Below are positions 13,634 to 22,300 of a stretch of 32,858 bases of DNA, piece by piece. The DNA is from SIG710 sp045596925 (GTDB lineage: Bacteria > Bacillota > Clostridia > Oscillospirales > CAG-272): positions 1 to 32,858 of the forward strand of contig JAZODH010000040.1 in NCBI GenBank assembly GCA_045596925.1, written 5' to 3'. The number at the start of each line of letters is the position of its first letter. The stretch's first letter is position 1. A program made the position numbers and the translations under genes. The notes beneath the pieces are model-generated. The model did no database searches. It was given only the letters and a program-made list of their open reading frames with translations, and was not told the DNA's origin.

Positions 13634-14188
13634 ATGAAATACGATATTAAAGCACTTGAAGCAAAGATGAAGAAGTCCACCGAGTCTCTTGAATATAACC
13701 TTGCTTCCATTCGCGCAAGCCAGGCAAACGCAAGGGTTCTTGACAGAGTTTCCTTTGAGTACTACGGCTCCATGACTCCCGTAGCTCAGATGGCGGACGT
13801 AAGAGTTGCCGACGCAAGAACGCTCACCATCAAGCCCTACGACAAGTCCACACTTAAGGCTATCGAGAAGGCTATTCTCACCTCCGATATCGGAATAACA
13901 CCTTCAAATGACGGTGAGACCATTCGCCTTGTGTTCCCTCAGCTTACCGAGGAGCGCAGAAAGGATCTTGCAAAGCAGATCCAGAAGATGGCAGAGGAGT
14001 GTAAGGTCGCTATCCGCAACATTCGCCGCGATGCAAACGACGAGTGCAAGAATCTCAAGAAGGACGGCGCTATGACAGAGGACGAGCAGAAGTCCTCCGA
14101 AAAGGAGATCCAGGACGTTACCGATAAATACACAAAGCTGGCCGACACCATTTCCGCTGCAAAACAGAAAGAGGTTATGTCGATCTGA
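13634..14188 (+). CDS. frr: Ribosome recycling factor
   Basis: 184 aa, typical RRF length. RRF works with EF-G to split post-termination ribosomes. The C-terminal helices RKDLAKQIQKMAEECKVAIR followed by NIRRDANDECKNLKK, and the N-terminal helix beginning MKKSTESLEYNLASIRA, are diagnostic. Ends in TGA, followed by a 227-bp gap rather than the few bases seen elsewhere in this operon. Confidence 0.97.
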   Translation: MKYDIKALEAKMKKSTESLEYNLASIRASQANARVLDRVSFEYYGSMTPVAQMADVRVADARTLTIKPYDKSTLKAIEKAILTSDIGITPSNDGETIRLVFPQLTEERRKDLAKQIQKMAEECKVAIRNIRRDANDECKNLKKDGAMTEDEQKSSEKEIQDVTDKYTKLADTISAAKQKEVMSI

Positions 14189-14201
14189 GTGGCATTGGAG
14201 T

Positions 14202-14236
14202 TTAAATGAGGAGCCGAGGATCGGCTCCTCATTTAA
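14202..14236. repeat. 16-bp perfect inverted repeat after frr
   Basis: Stem 14202-14217 pairs perfectly with 14221-14236 across a 3-nt loop. There is no T-tract on either side, so it is not a canonical terminator; it may stabilise the 3' end of the frr message or attenuate the transcript. Confidence 0.7.
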
Positions 14237-14263
14237 CGATAAATAATCCGAAAGGAAGCCAGC

Positions 14264-14335
14264 GTGAAACAAAGCAATCATAGATTTGTGAGTTCAGATA
14301 TTTCACGCATAAAACACTTGCAAAATGGGACCTGA
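14264..14335 (+). CDS. Possible 23-codon leader ORF before uppS
   Basis: GTG at 14264 has a fair ribosome site (AAAGGAAG, about 8 nt upstream) and opens 23 codons, starting MKQSNHRFVSSDIS, before TGA at 14333 inside a palindrome. No family is recognisable. It could be a leader peptide, or the start of a gene cut short by insertion of the palindromic sequence. The evidence is only the ribosome site and open frame. Confidence 0.25.
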   Translation: MKQSNHRFVSSDISRIKHLQNGT

Positions 14336-14345
14336 CCCCATTTTG
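14321..14345. repeat. REP-like palindrome CAAAATGGG...CCCATTTTG
   Basis: Perfect 9-bp arms around ACCTGAC, with core GGGACCTGACCCC. This resembles the GGGGTCAGGTCCC palindromes I recall near REP-associated (RAYT/Y1) transposases in many genomes. It is the only copy in this window, and no transposase is present. Confidence 0.55.
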
Positions 14346-14384
14346 CCGCCAAGGCGGTACCAAGTGGTTTCTCAAAAAATTGTG

Positions 14385-14402
14385 CCGCCGCCCGGGCGGC
14401 GG
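14385..14402. promoter_or_regulatory. 18-bp GC-only palindrome abutting the uppS ribosome site
   Basis: CCGCCGCCCGGGCGGCGG is a perfect palindrome, ending 3 nt before the GGGGA ribosome site (14406-14410) of uppS. As RNA it would form a very stable hairpin, or pair with the nearby GCCGCCAAGGCGG (14345-14357), close enough to affect ribosome access. Confidence 0.6.
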
Positions 14403-14415
14403 AATGGGGATTTTT

Positions 14416-15123
14416 ATGAGCAATACCGAGAGCATCAAGGTGGACGAGCGCCTGCGCCACATTGCCTTTATTATGGACGGTAACGGCCGTTGGGCAACCA
14501 AGCGGCTTATGCCCCGCGAGTACGGTCACAAGGTAGGCGCGGAGAATTTTCGACGCGTGGTCGGGTACTGTAACGATATGGGCATCAAGTGCGTCACCGT
14601 TTACGCATTTTCCACCGAAAACTGGGGACGCCCCCAGAAAGAAGTAGATTCTATCATGGAGCTTCTTTCAAAATATCTCGACCAATGCTCGGACGAGATG
14701 GAAATTAACAAGATCAAATACAATTTTCTCGGCGACATGAGTGTGCTTACTCCAGAGCTTCAGGAGAAGGTGTCAAGAGTCGAGGAGCTTTCAAAAGGCT
14801 ACGAATTAAATCTGAATATTGCGCTGAACTACGGCTCGCGTGCCGAGCTGGTTCATGCTTTCAATAGACTTGCAGAGCAGGGTAAAAAGGAGATCACCGA
14901 GGCGGATATTTCCGCAAATCTCTATACTGCTCATTGTCCCGATCCCGATATTATCGTCCGCACGGGCGGCGATCTGCGACTTTCCAACTTCCTTTTATGG
15001 CAGGCGCAGTACAGTGAGTTTTATTTCACCGACGTGCTCTGGCCCGATCTTTCAAGAGAAGACGTTGAGGAAATAGTTCGGGAATTTTACGAAAAAAGAA
15101 AAAGAAGATATGGCAAAGTATAA
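14416..15123 (+). CDS. uppS: Isoprenyl transferase (undecaprenyl pyrophosphate synthase)
   Basis: 235 aa from ATG 14416, chosen because GGGGA lies 5 nt upstream; the upstream in-frame ATG at 14380 overlaps the GC palindrome and lacks a site. It condenses isopentenyl diphosphate units onto farnesyl diphosphate to make the lipid carrier for wall synthesis. Motifs: HIAFIMDGNGRWA (catalytic Asp21), VYAFSTENWGRP, and DPDIIVRTGGDLRLSNFLLW with SEFYFTDVLWP. It acts at the membrane with CdsA and the MEP enzymes encoded next to it. Confidence 0.96.
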   Translation: MSNTESIKVDERLRHIAFIMDGNGRWATKRLMPREYGHKVGAENFRRVVGYCNDMGIKCVTVYAFSTENWGRPQKEVDSIMELLSKYLDQCSDEMEINKIKYNFLGDMSVLTPELQEKVSRVEELSKGYELNLNIALNYGSRAELVHAFNRLAEQGKKEITEADISANLYTAHCPDPDIIVRTGGDLRLSNFLLWQAQYSEFYFTDVLWPDLSREDVEEIVREFYEKRKRRYGKV

Positions 15124-15143
15124 GAAAGGACACTTTTTAGAAA

Positions 15144-15977
15144 ATGGTTAAAAGAATAATAACCGCCGTTGTGGCGGTTGCGCTGTTTATTCCGGTGCTT
15201 TATTTTTCGGATACCTGGGTCTTCCCGATAGCAATAGCTTTCCTGGGTACGATTGCGGCATTTGAAATGCTGAAATGCATCGGAAGCCTTCAAATCTGGG
15301 CGATTTCGATCCCCCAGATAATCCTGTCTGCGGCGCTGCCTCTTCTCATGCGCCTGGGCGACGGCGATGCTATCTATATCCGCGCGGCAATATTTATTCA
15401 TTTCGTATATGCTGTCTACCTTATGGCTTACGCTGTTATGTCCAAGGGCACTGTAAAGCTGGAACAGGTTTCCTCTGTATTTTTTGCCTGCCTTTACGTG
15501 AATACGGGATTTTCATCCCTTATCCTTCTTCGCGATGCGCCCCAGGGTAAGTATATCTTTATTCTCGCATTCCTCGGTCCCTGGATATCCGATTCCTTTG
15601 CGTATTTCTTCGGACGCGCTTTCGGACGCCATAAGCTGATTCCCGAGGTGTCTCCCAAAAAGACGGTTGAGGGTTGTGTTGCGGGAATCCTCTTTTGTGC
15701 ACTTTCTTATATGGTCTACGCGCTCCTGCTGGATAAATTCGGTCTTGCGGAGCTTAACGTAGTTGCGCTTACCGTTTTCGGACTTGTGGTTTCGGTAGTT
15801 TCACAGGTGGGCGACCTTTCCGCCTCCTTTATCAAGCGTGAGTACGGCATCAAGGACTACGGAAATCTTTTCCCGGGTCACGGCGGCGTGCTTGACCGCT
15901 TTGATTCCGTGCTTCCTGTTGCCACTATTTTGATGATACTCATTTACTGCTACGATATTTCAAAGGTTGTAATATGA
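15144..15977 (+). CDS. cdsA: Phosphatidate cytidylyltransferase
   Basis: 277 aa, polytopic membrane enzyme with about eight helices, making CDP-diacylglycerol from phosphatidate and CTP. The C-terminal signature SFIKREYGIKDYGNLFPGHG followed by GVLDRFDS matches the CDP-alcohol cytidylyltransferase pattern exactly, and SPKKTVEG is the conserved upstream loop. The stop overlaps the dxr start as ATGA, so the two are translationally coupled. Confidence 0.96.
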   Translation: MVKRIITAVVAVALFIPVLYFSDTWVFPIAIAFLGTIAAFEMLKCIGSLQIWAISIPQIILSAALPLLMRLGDGDAIYIRAAIFIHFVYAVYLMAYAVMSKGTVKLEQVSSVFFACLYVNTGFSSLILLRDAPQGKYIFILAFLGPWISDSFAYFFGRAFGRHKLIPEVSPKKTVEGCVAGILFCALSYMVYALLLDKFGLAELNVVALTVFGLVVSVVSQVGDLSASFIKREYGIKDYGNLFPGHGGVLDRFDSVLPVATILMILIYCYDISKVVI

Positions 15978-17137
15978 TGGAAAAGAAATCACTTCTCGTC
16001 CTCGGCTCAACAGGCTCGGTGGGCGAGCAGGCGGTGGACGTTGCCCAAAAGGAAAATATCCCCGTCAAGGCTATATGCGCCAATCGATCCTACAAGCGCG
16101 TGGAGGAACAGGTGCGCCTTCTGCGGTGTCCCGCCGTTGCCATGAGCGACGAAAATGCGGCGGCAGAGCTGAAGATCAGACTCGCCGACACCGACACCCG
16201 TGTTTTTGCGGGAAATGAAGGAATCGAAGAAATGATATACGAGAGCAACGGTGAGGTTGCTCTCAACTCTGTACTTGGTGAAGCGGGACTTATGCCCACT
16301 ATCGCATCGATTAAAAGCGGAAAAAAGCTGGCGCTTGCGAACAAAGAGTCTCTTGTGGTCGCAGGTGATATTGTTATGGAACTTGCAAAAGAGCACAAGA
16401 CCGAAATTTTGCCTGTTGACAGCGAGCATTGTGCCATTTATCAGTGCTTGCGAGTTGGCGAGAAAAAGGACGTCAAAAAGCTGATTCTGACGGCGTCGGG
16501 CGGTCCCTTTTTCGGAAGGAAAAGGGAAGAGCTTGAAAGAATTCGTCCTGCAGACGCGCTGGCACACCCTACGTGGAATATGGGTGCAAAGATCACCATT
16601 GACAGCGCAACACTAATGAACAAGGGCTTTGAGGTGATCGAGGCGGCGCATCTTTTTGGCGTTCCCTCAGAGAAGATCGACGTGCTCGTCCATCGGGAGA
16701 GTATAATTCACTCGATGGTGGAATATATTGATAACAGTATCATCGCGCAGCTCAGCGTACCGGATATGCGCTTGTGCGTGCAGTACGCACTATCCGCGCC
16801 CGACAAAAATCCTGCGGTCATTGACGAGCTTGACTTGGCTGAAATTGCTCAGCTGACCTTCAAGCGCCCCGATACCGACACTTTTGTGCTGCTCAAAACC
16901 GCCATGTACGCTATGAGCTTGGGCGGTGCTGTTCCTGCGGTGCTCAACGCCGCAAACGAGGTAGCGGTAGCCGCATTCCTGCAGGAAAAGATCGGATTTA
17001 CCGATATTTTCGATTCGGTTTCGCAGGTCGTTTCCGATATGTCGGACAAAGCGAGCGTTCACATGCTCGACGGCATAATCGAAGCCGACCGCGAGGCACG
17101 ACTCTGCACGGAAAAGATTCTTTTTGCGAAAGGATGA
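15974..17137 (+). CDS. dxr: 1-deoxy-D-xylulose 5-phosphate reductoisomerase
   Basis: 387 aa, normal length. It converts DXP to MEP with NADPH in the non-mevalonate isoprenoid pathway. The NADPH loop GSTGSVGEQA is at residues 11-20, ANKESLVVAG and PVDSEHCAIYQCL carry the metal-binding Asp and Glu, and LTASGGPFF, HPTWNMGAKITIDSATLMNK and NAANEVAVAAFL complete the active site. Starts MM; either ATG could be used. Substrate flow towards UppS two genes upstream fits the operon. Confidence 0.97.
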   Translation: MMEKKSLLVLGSTGSVGEQAVDVAQKENIPVKAICANRSYKRVEEQVRLLRCPAVAMSDENAAAELKIRLADTDTRVFAGNEGIEEMIYESNGEVALNSVLGEAGLMPTIASIKSGKKLALANKESLVVAGDIVMELAKEHKTEILPVDSEHCAIYQCLRVGEKKDVKKLILTASGGPFFGRKREELERIRPADALAHPTWNMGAKITIDSATLMNKGFEVIEAAHLFGVPSEKIDVLVHRESIIHSMVEYIDNSIIAQLSVPDMRLCVQYALSAPDKNPAVIDELDLAEIAQLTFKRPDTDTFVLLKTAMYAMSLGGAVPAVLNAANEVAVAAFLQEKIGFTDIFDSVSQVVSDMSDKASVHMLDGIIEADREARLCTEKILFAKG

Positions 17138-17155
17138 TTTCAAATTTTTAGAGTT

Positions 17156-18217
17156 ATGTATATTCTTCTTGCGCTGCTTGTTTTCGGCTTCATGATATTT
17201 ATTCACGAGCTGGGACATTTCACCTGCGCGAGAATTTTCGGTGTCACGGTCAAGGAATTTTCCATTGGCATGGGACCAAAGATATTTAAGAGGGTTTCAA
17301 AGAAATCGGGCACTTCCTATGCTCTGGGCATTTTCCCCATCGGCGGTTACGTGAGTATGGTGGGCGAAGACGAGGAATCGGACGACGAAAACGCCTTTTC
17401 CCGCAAGCCGGTCTGGCAAAGACTGATAATCACGGTGACAGGTGCGGTCATGAATATCCTGACGGGTATCGTTGTCATGTTCCTTATTGTTTTTATCACA
17501 AAAAGCCTGGCTTCCACTACGATTTACGATTTCAGCGATGGTGCTGTCAGTTCCCAAACGGGACTTATGGCAGGCGACCGTATAGTTGAGGTCAACGGCT
17601 ATCCCGTTCACACGGGGAACGAGCTTGTTTACGAGATCATGCACGCCGAAAGCGAGGCTTATGAGATAGAGCTTAACGGGGAAAAGGTTAGCGTTGTAAA
17701 CGTGGCTCTTACGGTCGTGCGCGACGGCAAAAAGCTGGAGCTTGAAGACGTTGCATTCAAGGCGGCAGTAGAGCAGGGCGTGACCATCGGAAATTACGAT
17801 TTCATCGTCTACGGTGAGCGTGTCACCTTCCCGAATCTCTTAAAGCACGCCTTTTTCCGCTCCATATCCACAGTTAAAATGATCTGGGATTCCATTGTGG
17901 ATCTTGTTTCCGGAAGATTTGGTATTGAAGCCGTGTCGGGGCCTGTTGGAGTAACGGGTGCTATCGGTCAGGCGGCGTCGGCGGGAGCACTGAATTTCTT
18001 TAACATTTTTGTGATAATATCAATGAATCTGGGTGTTGTAAACCTGCTTCCTATGCCCGCGCTTGACGGCGGCAGAATAGTCTTTCTTTTGATTGAGGCA
18101 ATCCGCCGCAAACCCTTAAAACCCGAAGTGGAAAACATGATCCACGGCGTAGGACTCCTGATCCTTTTTGGCTTTATGATCTTCATTTCAATCAAAGACG
18201 TGATAGGATTGTTTTAA
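17156..18217 (+). CDS. rseP: Site-2 intramembrane zinc metalloprotease (RseP/RasP)
   Basis: 353 aa. The first helix contains the zinc site HELGH at residues 17-21; a PDZ domain occupies about 120-200; the C-terminal helix carries NLLPMPALDGGRIVFLL with the third ligand Asp. The protease cleaves membrane-embedded anti-sigma factors and signal peptide remnants. The conserved position between dxr and ispG is typical of bacteria. Followed by ispG after 2 bp. Confidence 0.95.
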   Translation: MYILLALLVFGFMIFIHELGHFTCARIFGVTVKEFSIGMGPKIFKRVSKKSGTSYALGIFPIGGYVSMVGEDEESDDENAFSRKPVWQRLIITVTGAVMNILTGIVVMFLIVFITKSLASTTIYDFSDGAVSSQTGLMAGDRIVEVNGYPVHTGNELVYEIMHAESEAYEIELNGEKVSVVNVALTVVRDGKKLELEDVAFKAAVEQGVTIGNYDFIVYGERVTFPNLLKHAFFRSISTVKMIWDSIVDLVSGRFGIEAVSGPVGVTGAIGQAASAGALNFFNIFVIISMNLGVVNLLPMPALDGGRIVFLLIEAIRRKPLKPEVENMIHGVGLLILFGFMIFISIKDVIGLF

Positions 18218-18219
18218 AT

Positions 18220-19299
18220 ATGAACTATAACGACGTAAGAAAAAACAAAAACGAGGTAAAGATCGGCAAAATCACCATCGGAGGCAAGAATAAAATTGCC
18301 ATTCAGTCAATGACTAACACCGACACTCACGATTTTGACGCAACGCTTGCACAGATAATCGCGCTTCAGAACGCGGGCTGCGATATCGTGCGTATCACCG
18401 TTCCCGACCTTGAAGCGGCAGAGACCGTCCGCCGACTGAAAGAAAAGGGTCCGGATATTCCCGTGGTTGCGGATATTCATTTTGATTATAAGGTGGCGCT
18501 GAAATGCGCCGAATACGGAATAGACAAGATACGTATAAACCCCGGAAACATTGGGGACGACGACAGAGTAAGACAGGTGGCGCAGGCCTGCAGGGTGCGC
18601 CGTATTCCTATCAGAATAGGCGTAAATTCGGGCTCTCTTGAAAAGCATATTCTTGCAAAATTCGGCGGTCCGACTCCGCATGCACTTGCCGAAAGCGCGA
18701 TGTATCACGCATCTCTTCTTGAAAAATTCGATTTTGAGGATATCGTTATATCCATAAAGGCATCCACCGTGCCCGATATGATAAAAGCAAACCGCATCGT
18801 AAGTGGGCTGTGTCCCTATCCGCTTCACATTGGTGTGACCGAGGCGGGTAATGCCGAGCGCGGACTGGTTAAGAGTGCCATAGGCATCGGATCACTCCTT
18901 TGCGACGGTATCGGTGATACCTTGCGAGTATCTCTCACCGCCGACCCTACGGAGGAGATCGGAGCGGCGAAAAAGATACTTTCCGCCGTCGGCATCGAAG
19001 GTCAGAGTGGGCTGAATGTGGTCAGCTGTCCCACCTGCGGAAGAACTAAGATAGATCTGATAGACCTTTCCCGCAGATTTGAGGAGGCGGTCAAGGCAGA
19101 GGGTCTTTCGGACGTTCCGCTCAAGGTCGCTCTTATGGGCTGCGTTGTAAACGGTCCGGGCGAGGCAAGAGAAGCGGACATAGGCGTTGCGGGTGGTATC
19201 GGCGAAGCTGTACTTATATCAAAAGGCGAAATCATCGGAAAGATTCCCGAAGGTGAGATAGTTTCTACACTTATCGCGGAAATTAAAAAGAGGAAATAA
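18220..19299 (+). CDS. ispG: 4-hydroxy-3-methylbut-2-enyl diphosphate synthase
   Basis: 359 aa, the short bacterial GcpE form. It reduces MEcPP to HMBPP using a 4Fe-4S cluster, the penultimate MEP step. KIAIQSMTNTDT opens the TIM barrel; cluster cysteines appear in VVSCPTCGRTKID and MGCVVNGPGEA. The start is 2 bp after rseP with only a weak ribosome site (AGGATT), indicating translational coupling. Confidence 0.96.
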   Translation: MNYNDVRKNKNEVKIGKITIGGKNKIAIQSMTNTDTHDFDATLAQIIALQNAGCDIVRITVPDLEAAETVRRLKEKGPDIPVVADIHFDYKVALKCAEYGIDKIRINPGNIGDDDRVRQVAQACRVRRIPIRIGVNSGSLEKHILAKFGGPTPHALAESAMYHASLLEKFDFEDIVISIKASTVPDMIKANRIVSGLCPYPLHIGVTEAGNAERGLVKSAIGIGSLLCDGIGDTLRVSLTADPTEEIGAAKKILSAVGIEGQSGLNVVSCPTCGRTKIDLIDLSRRFEEAVKAEGLSDVPLKVALMGCVVNGPGEAREADIGVAGGIGEAVLISKGEIIGKIPEGEIVSTLIAEIKKRK

Positions 19300-19326
19300 C
19301 GGTTTTAAATTAAACAGGAGGAGAAA

Positions 19327-22300
19327 ATGGCAGGAAAGACCCTGATTGAAATACTTAAAAGATACGAGCCGGACGAGCGCACCTCCCGCCTGCTTCTCAC
19401 CGCTGAGGATACGATAGTCAGAGCAGACAAGGACGCAAAGCTCCTTGAAATAAAGGCGAGATTTCCCAAAATAATTGACAAAAGAACTCTTTACCGCATT
19501 GAGGAAGAGATCCGCGAAGCATATCAGCTCAATTTAGTCCGACTTTTGCCTACATATGACAGTGGTTTGTTCTCTCAAGGCTATCTTTCGGAGATCCTTG
19601 TTGAAACCGAGCGCATAGGAACGGTCGCGCGTGGTTTTTTTGACGATTACGAAGCCGAGCTTGACGGAAAAGAGATAAAGATAAGCATTCCCATGCTCCA
19701 GAACGGCGTGGATTTCATGTACGATGCAAAGACCCCGGCGGTAATTGAAGGCATCATCCGCTCGGAGTTCGGAACGAATTACCATGTGACCATCGAGCGC
19801 GGAAACACCAATAACTATTTCGATCCTGTAGAAAAGCGCTTGAACGAGATTGATCAACGCATAAGAAACGTTTCCCGCGGTGGCTCGGAATCGGTGTCTG
19901 TTGTCGAAAACGTGGACGGAGAGTCCGTAGTATTCACAAAGGTCGATACTCTCTATAAAAATATTGACGCAATTCCGAGAATCGACGGAAATATCGTTAA
20001 GATCGGAAATCTGACCTTTGATATTTCCGAGCCCGAGGCGGCTTTTGGCGATGCTTTTGAAATAAAGCCCGAGGGAATCGGTCGGATAAAGATGCCAATG
20101 GACTACACCACGGTTGTTGGAAACGTTTTCAATTTTTCAAGCGAGACTACTCGAAACAGCCAGGATCACTATAACATCATCTTCGGAATTTTTGACGGCT
20201 ACACGTCGATCGACGTAATTTATCTCAACGCTCCCGAGGAGTTGAACAAAAAAATAGAAAAGCTCTTCAAAAAAGGCGGTACCTACGCTATACGCGGCCG
20301 TGTCAAGCCCGGTCAGGGGATGCCTTTTATGGGATATAAGTCAAAGGAAAACCCCGTTTCCGACCTTGTGATCGAGCTTGCGGGCGCACAGAAGATCAAA
20401 GAGATAAAAAGAGTTGACAACGCGCCGCAAAAGCGCGTAGAGCTTCATATGCACACCAATATGTCCACCATGGATGCCATAGCCTCCGCAAAGGATATTA
20501 TCAAGACCGCCAAGCGAATGGGACATAGTGCCGTGGCGATCACGGACCATGGAAACGTACAGGCCTTCCCCGATGCAATGCTTTGCTCCGAGGATGAGGG
20601 CATGAAGGTCATTTACGGTCTCGAAGCCTATTTTGTAAACGATGAAAAAGGCGGTCTCGGCTGTGATTACGATGGCGCTTTTGGTGACGAGATAGTCGTT
20701 TTTGACATTGAGACCACAGGTCTTTCCGTCCACAACTGCTCAATCACCGAGATAGGCGCTGTTAAGATAAAGGGCGGGGAAGTCATCGATAAATTCAACA
20801 CCTTTGTCAATCCCGAGCGTCCTATTCCCGAGGAGGTTGTAAAGCTCACGGGAATCACCGACGAAATGGTGGCAGATGCGCCCAAGATAAAGGAAGCGCT
20901 TGAGAGCTTCCTTGCCTTTACGGGCAACTGCCTGCTTATGGCGCATAATGCGAGCTTTGATACGGGCTTTATCCGTCACTACGCGGCTCTGTCGGGGCTT
21001 GAATTTAATAATCCATACGTTGACACGGTGGCGATCTCCCGTTTTCTCAACGGCGAGCTGAAAAACCACAAGCTTGATACCCTGGCAGAATATTTCCGCT
21101 TGGGTGACTTCAATCACCACAGAGCTTGTGATGACGCGGAAATGCTGGCGCACATTTACTTTGCTATGTGCGAGAAGATGAAGAAGTTCGACCTTTCCAC
21201 TTTCCCTCAGCTCAATCGGGAAATGACGGGAAACGTCGACCCCTTGAAGCTCCCGTCCTACCACCAGATCATTCTTGTTAAAAATTCGGTGGGACTGAAA
21301 AACCTTTATCAACTTATTTCAAAGAGTTATCTTGAGTATTTCAGGAGAAATCCGAGAATACCCAAAAGTGAGCTTGAAAAGTTCCGCGAGGGACTTATAA
21401 TCGGCTCAGCCTGCGAGTCGGGTGAGCTGTTCCATGCAATACTTGAAAACGCGCCCGAGGAAGAGATCGAGGCAATAGTCAACTTCAACGACTATCTTGA
21501 AATTCAGCCTATCTGTAACAACCGTTTTCTTGTGGCGGAAGGCCGTGTTAAGGACGACGAGGGCTTGCGTGAACTGAACCGCAAGATAGTTGAGCTGGGC
21601 GAAAAGTACGGCAAACCCGTCTGCGCCACCTGCGACGCGCACTTTATCAACGAGGAAGACGAGATCGGAAGAAAGATCCTCTTGGCATCGCTGAAATTCA
21701 AGGACGCAGACAGAGACGTAGGTCTTTACTACCGCACCACCGAGGAAATGCTTGAAGAGTTTGCATATCTCGGCAAGGAAAAGGCTTTTGAGGTGGTCGT
21801 TACCAACCCCAACAAGATAAACGACATGGTCGAGGAGGTTCGTCCCATTCCCAAGGGGTCATATACCCCTAAAATGGAGGGTGCGGAAGAGGATCTTCAG
21901 AACATGTGCTGGGAAAGAGCGAAAAAACTCTACGGCGATCCGCTTCCCGAAATAGTAAGCGCGAGGCTTGAAAAAGAGCTGACCTCAATTATCAATAACG
22001 GCTTTGCGGTGCTTTATATGATCGCCCAAAAGCTTGTTTGGTACAGCGAAAGCCAAGGCTATCTTGTTGGCTCGCGTGGATCTGTCGGCTCGTCGTTTGT
22101 TGCGAATATGGCAGGTATTTCCGAGGTAAACTCTCTGCCGCCTCACTATTATTGTCCCAAGTGCCAATATTCGGAGTTCTTCACCGACGGCACAGTCGGT
22201 TCGGGCTTTGACCTGCCCGACGCAAACTGTCCCAAGTGCGGAACAAAGCTGGTGGGCGACGGTCACGATATTCCTTTTGAGACATTCCTTGGCTTCTACG

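Noticed and set aside
14202..14236. Hairpin after frr as a Rho-independent terminator
   Set aside because: No T-tract follows on either strand; reported only as an inverted repeat.
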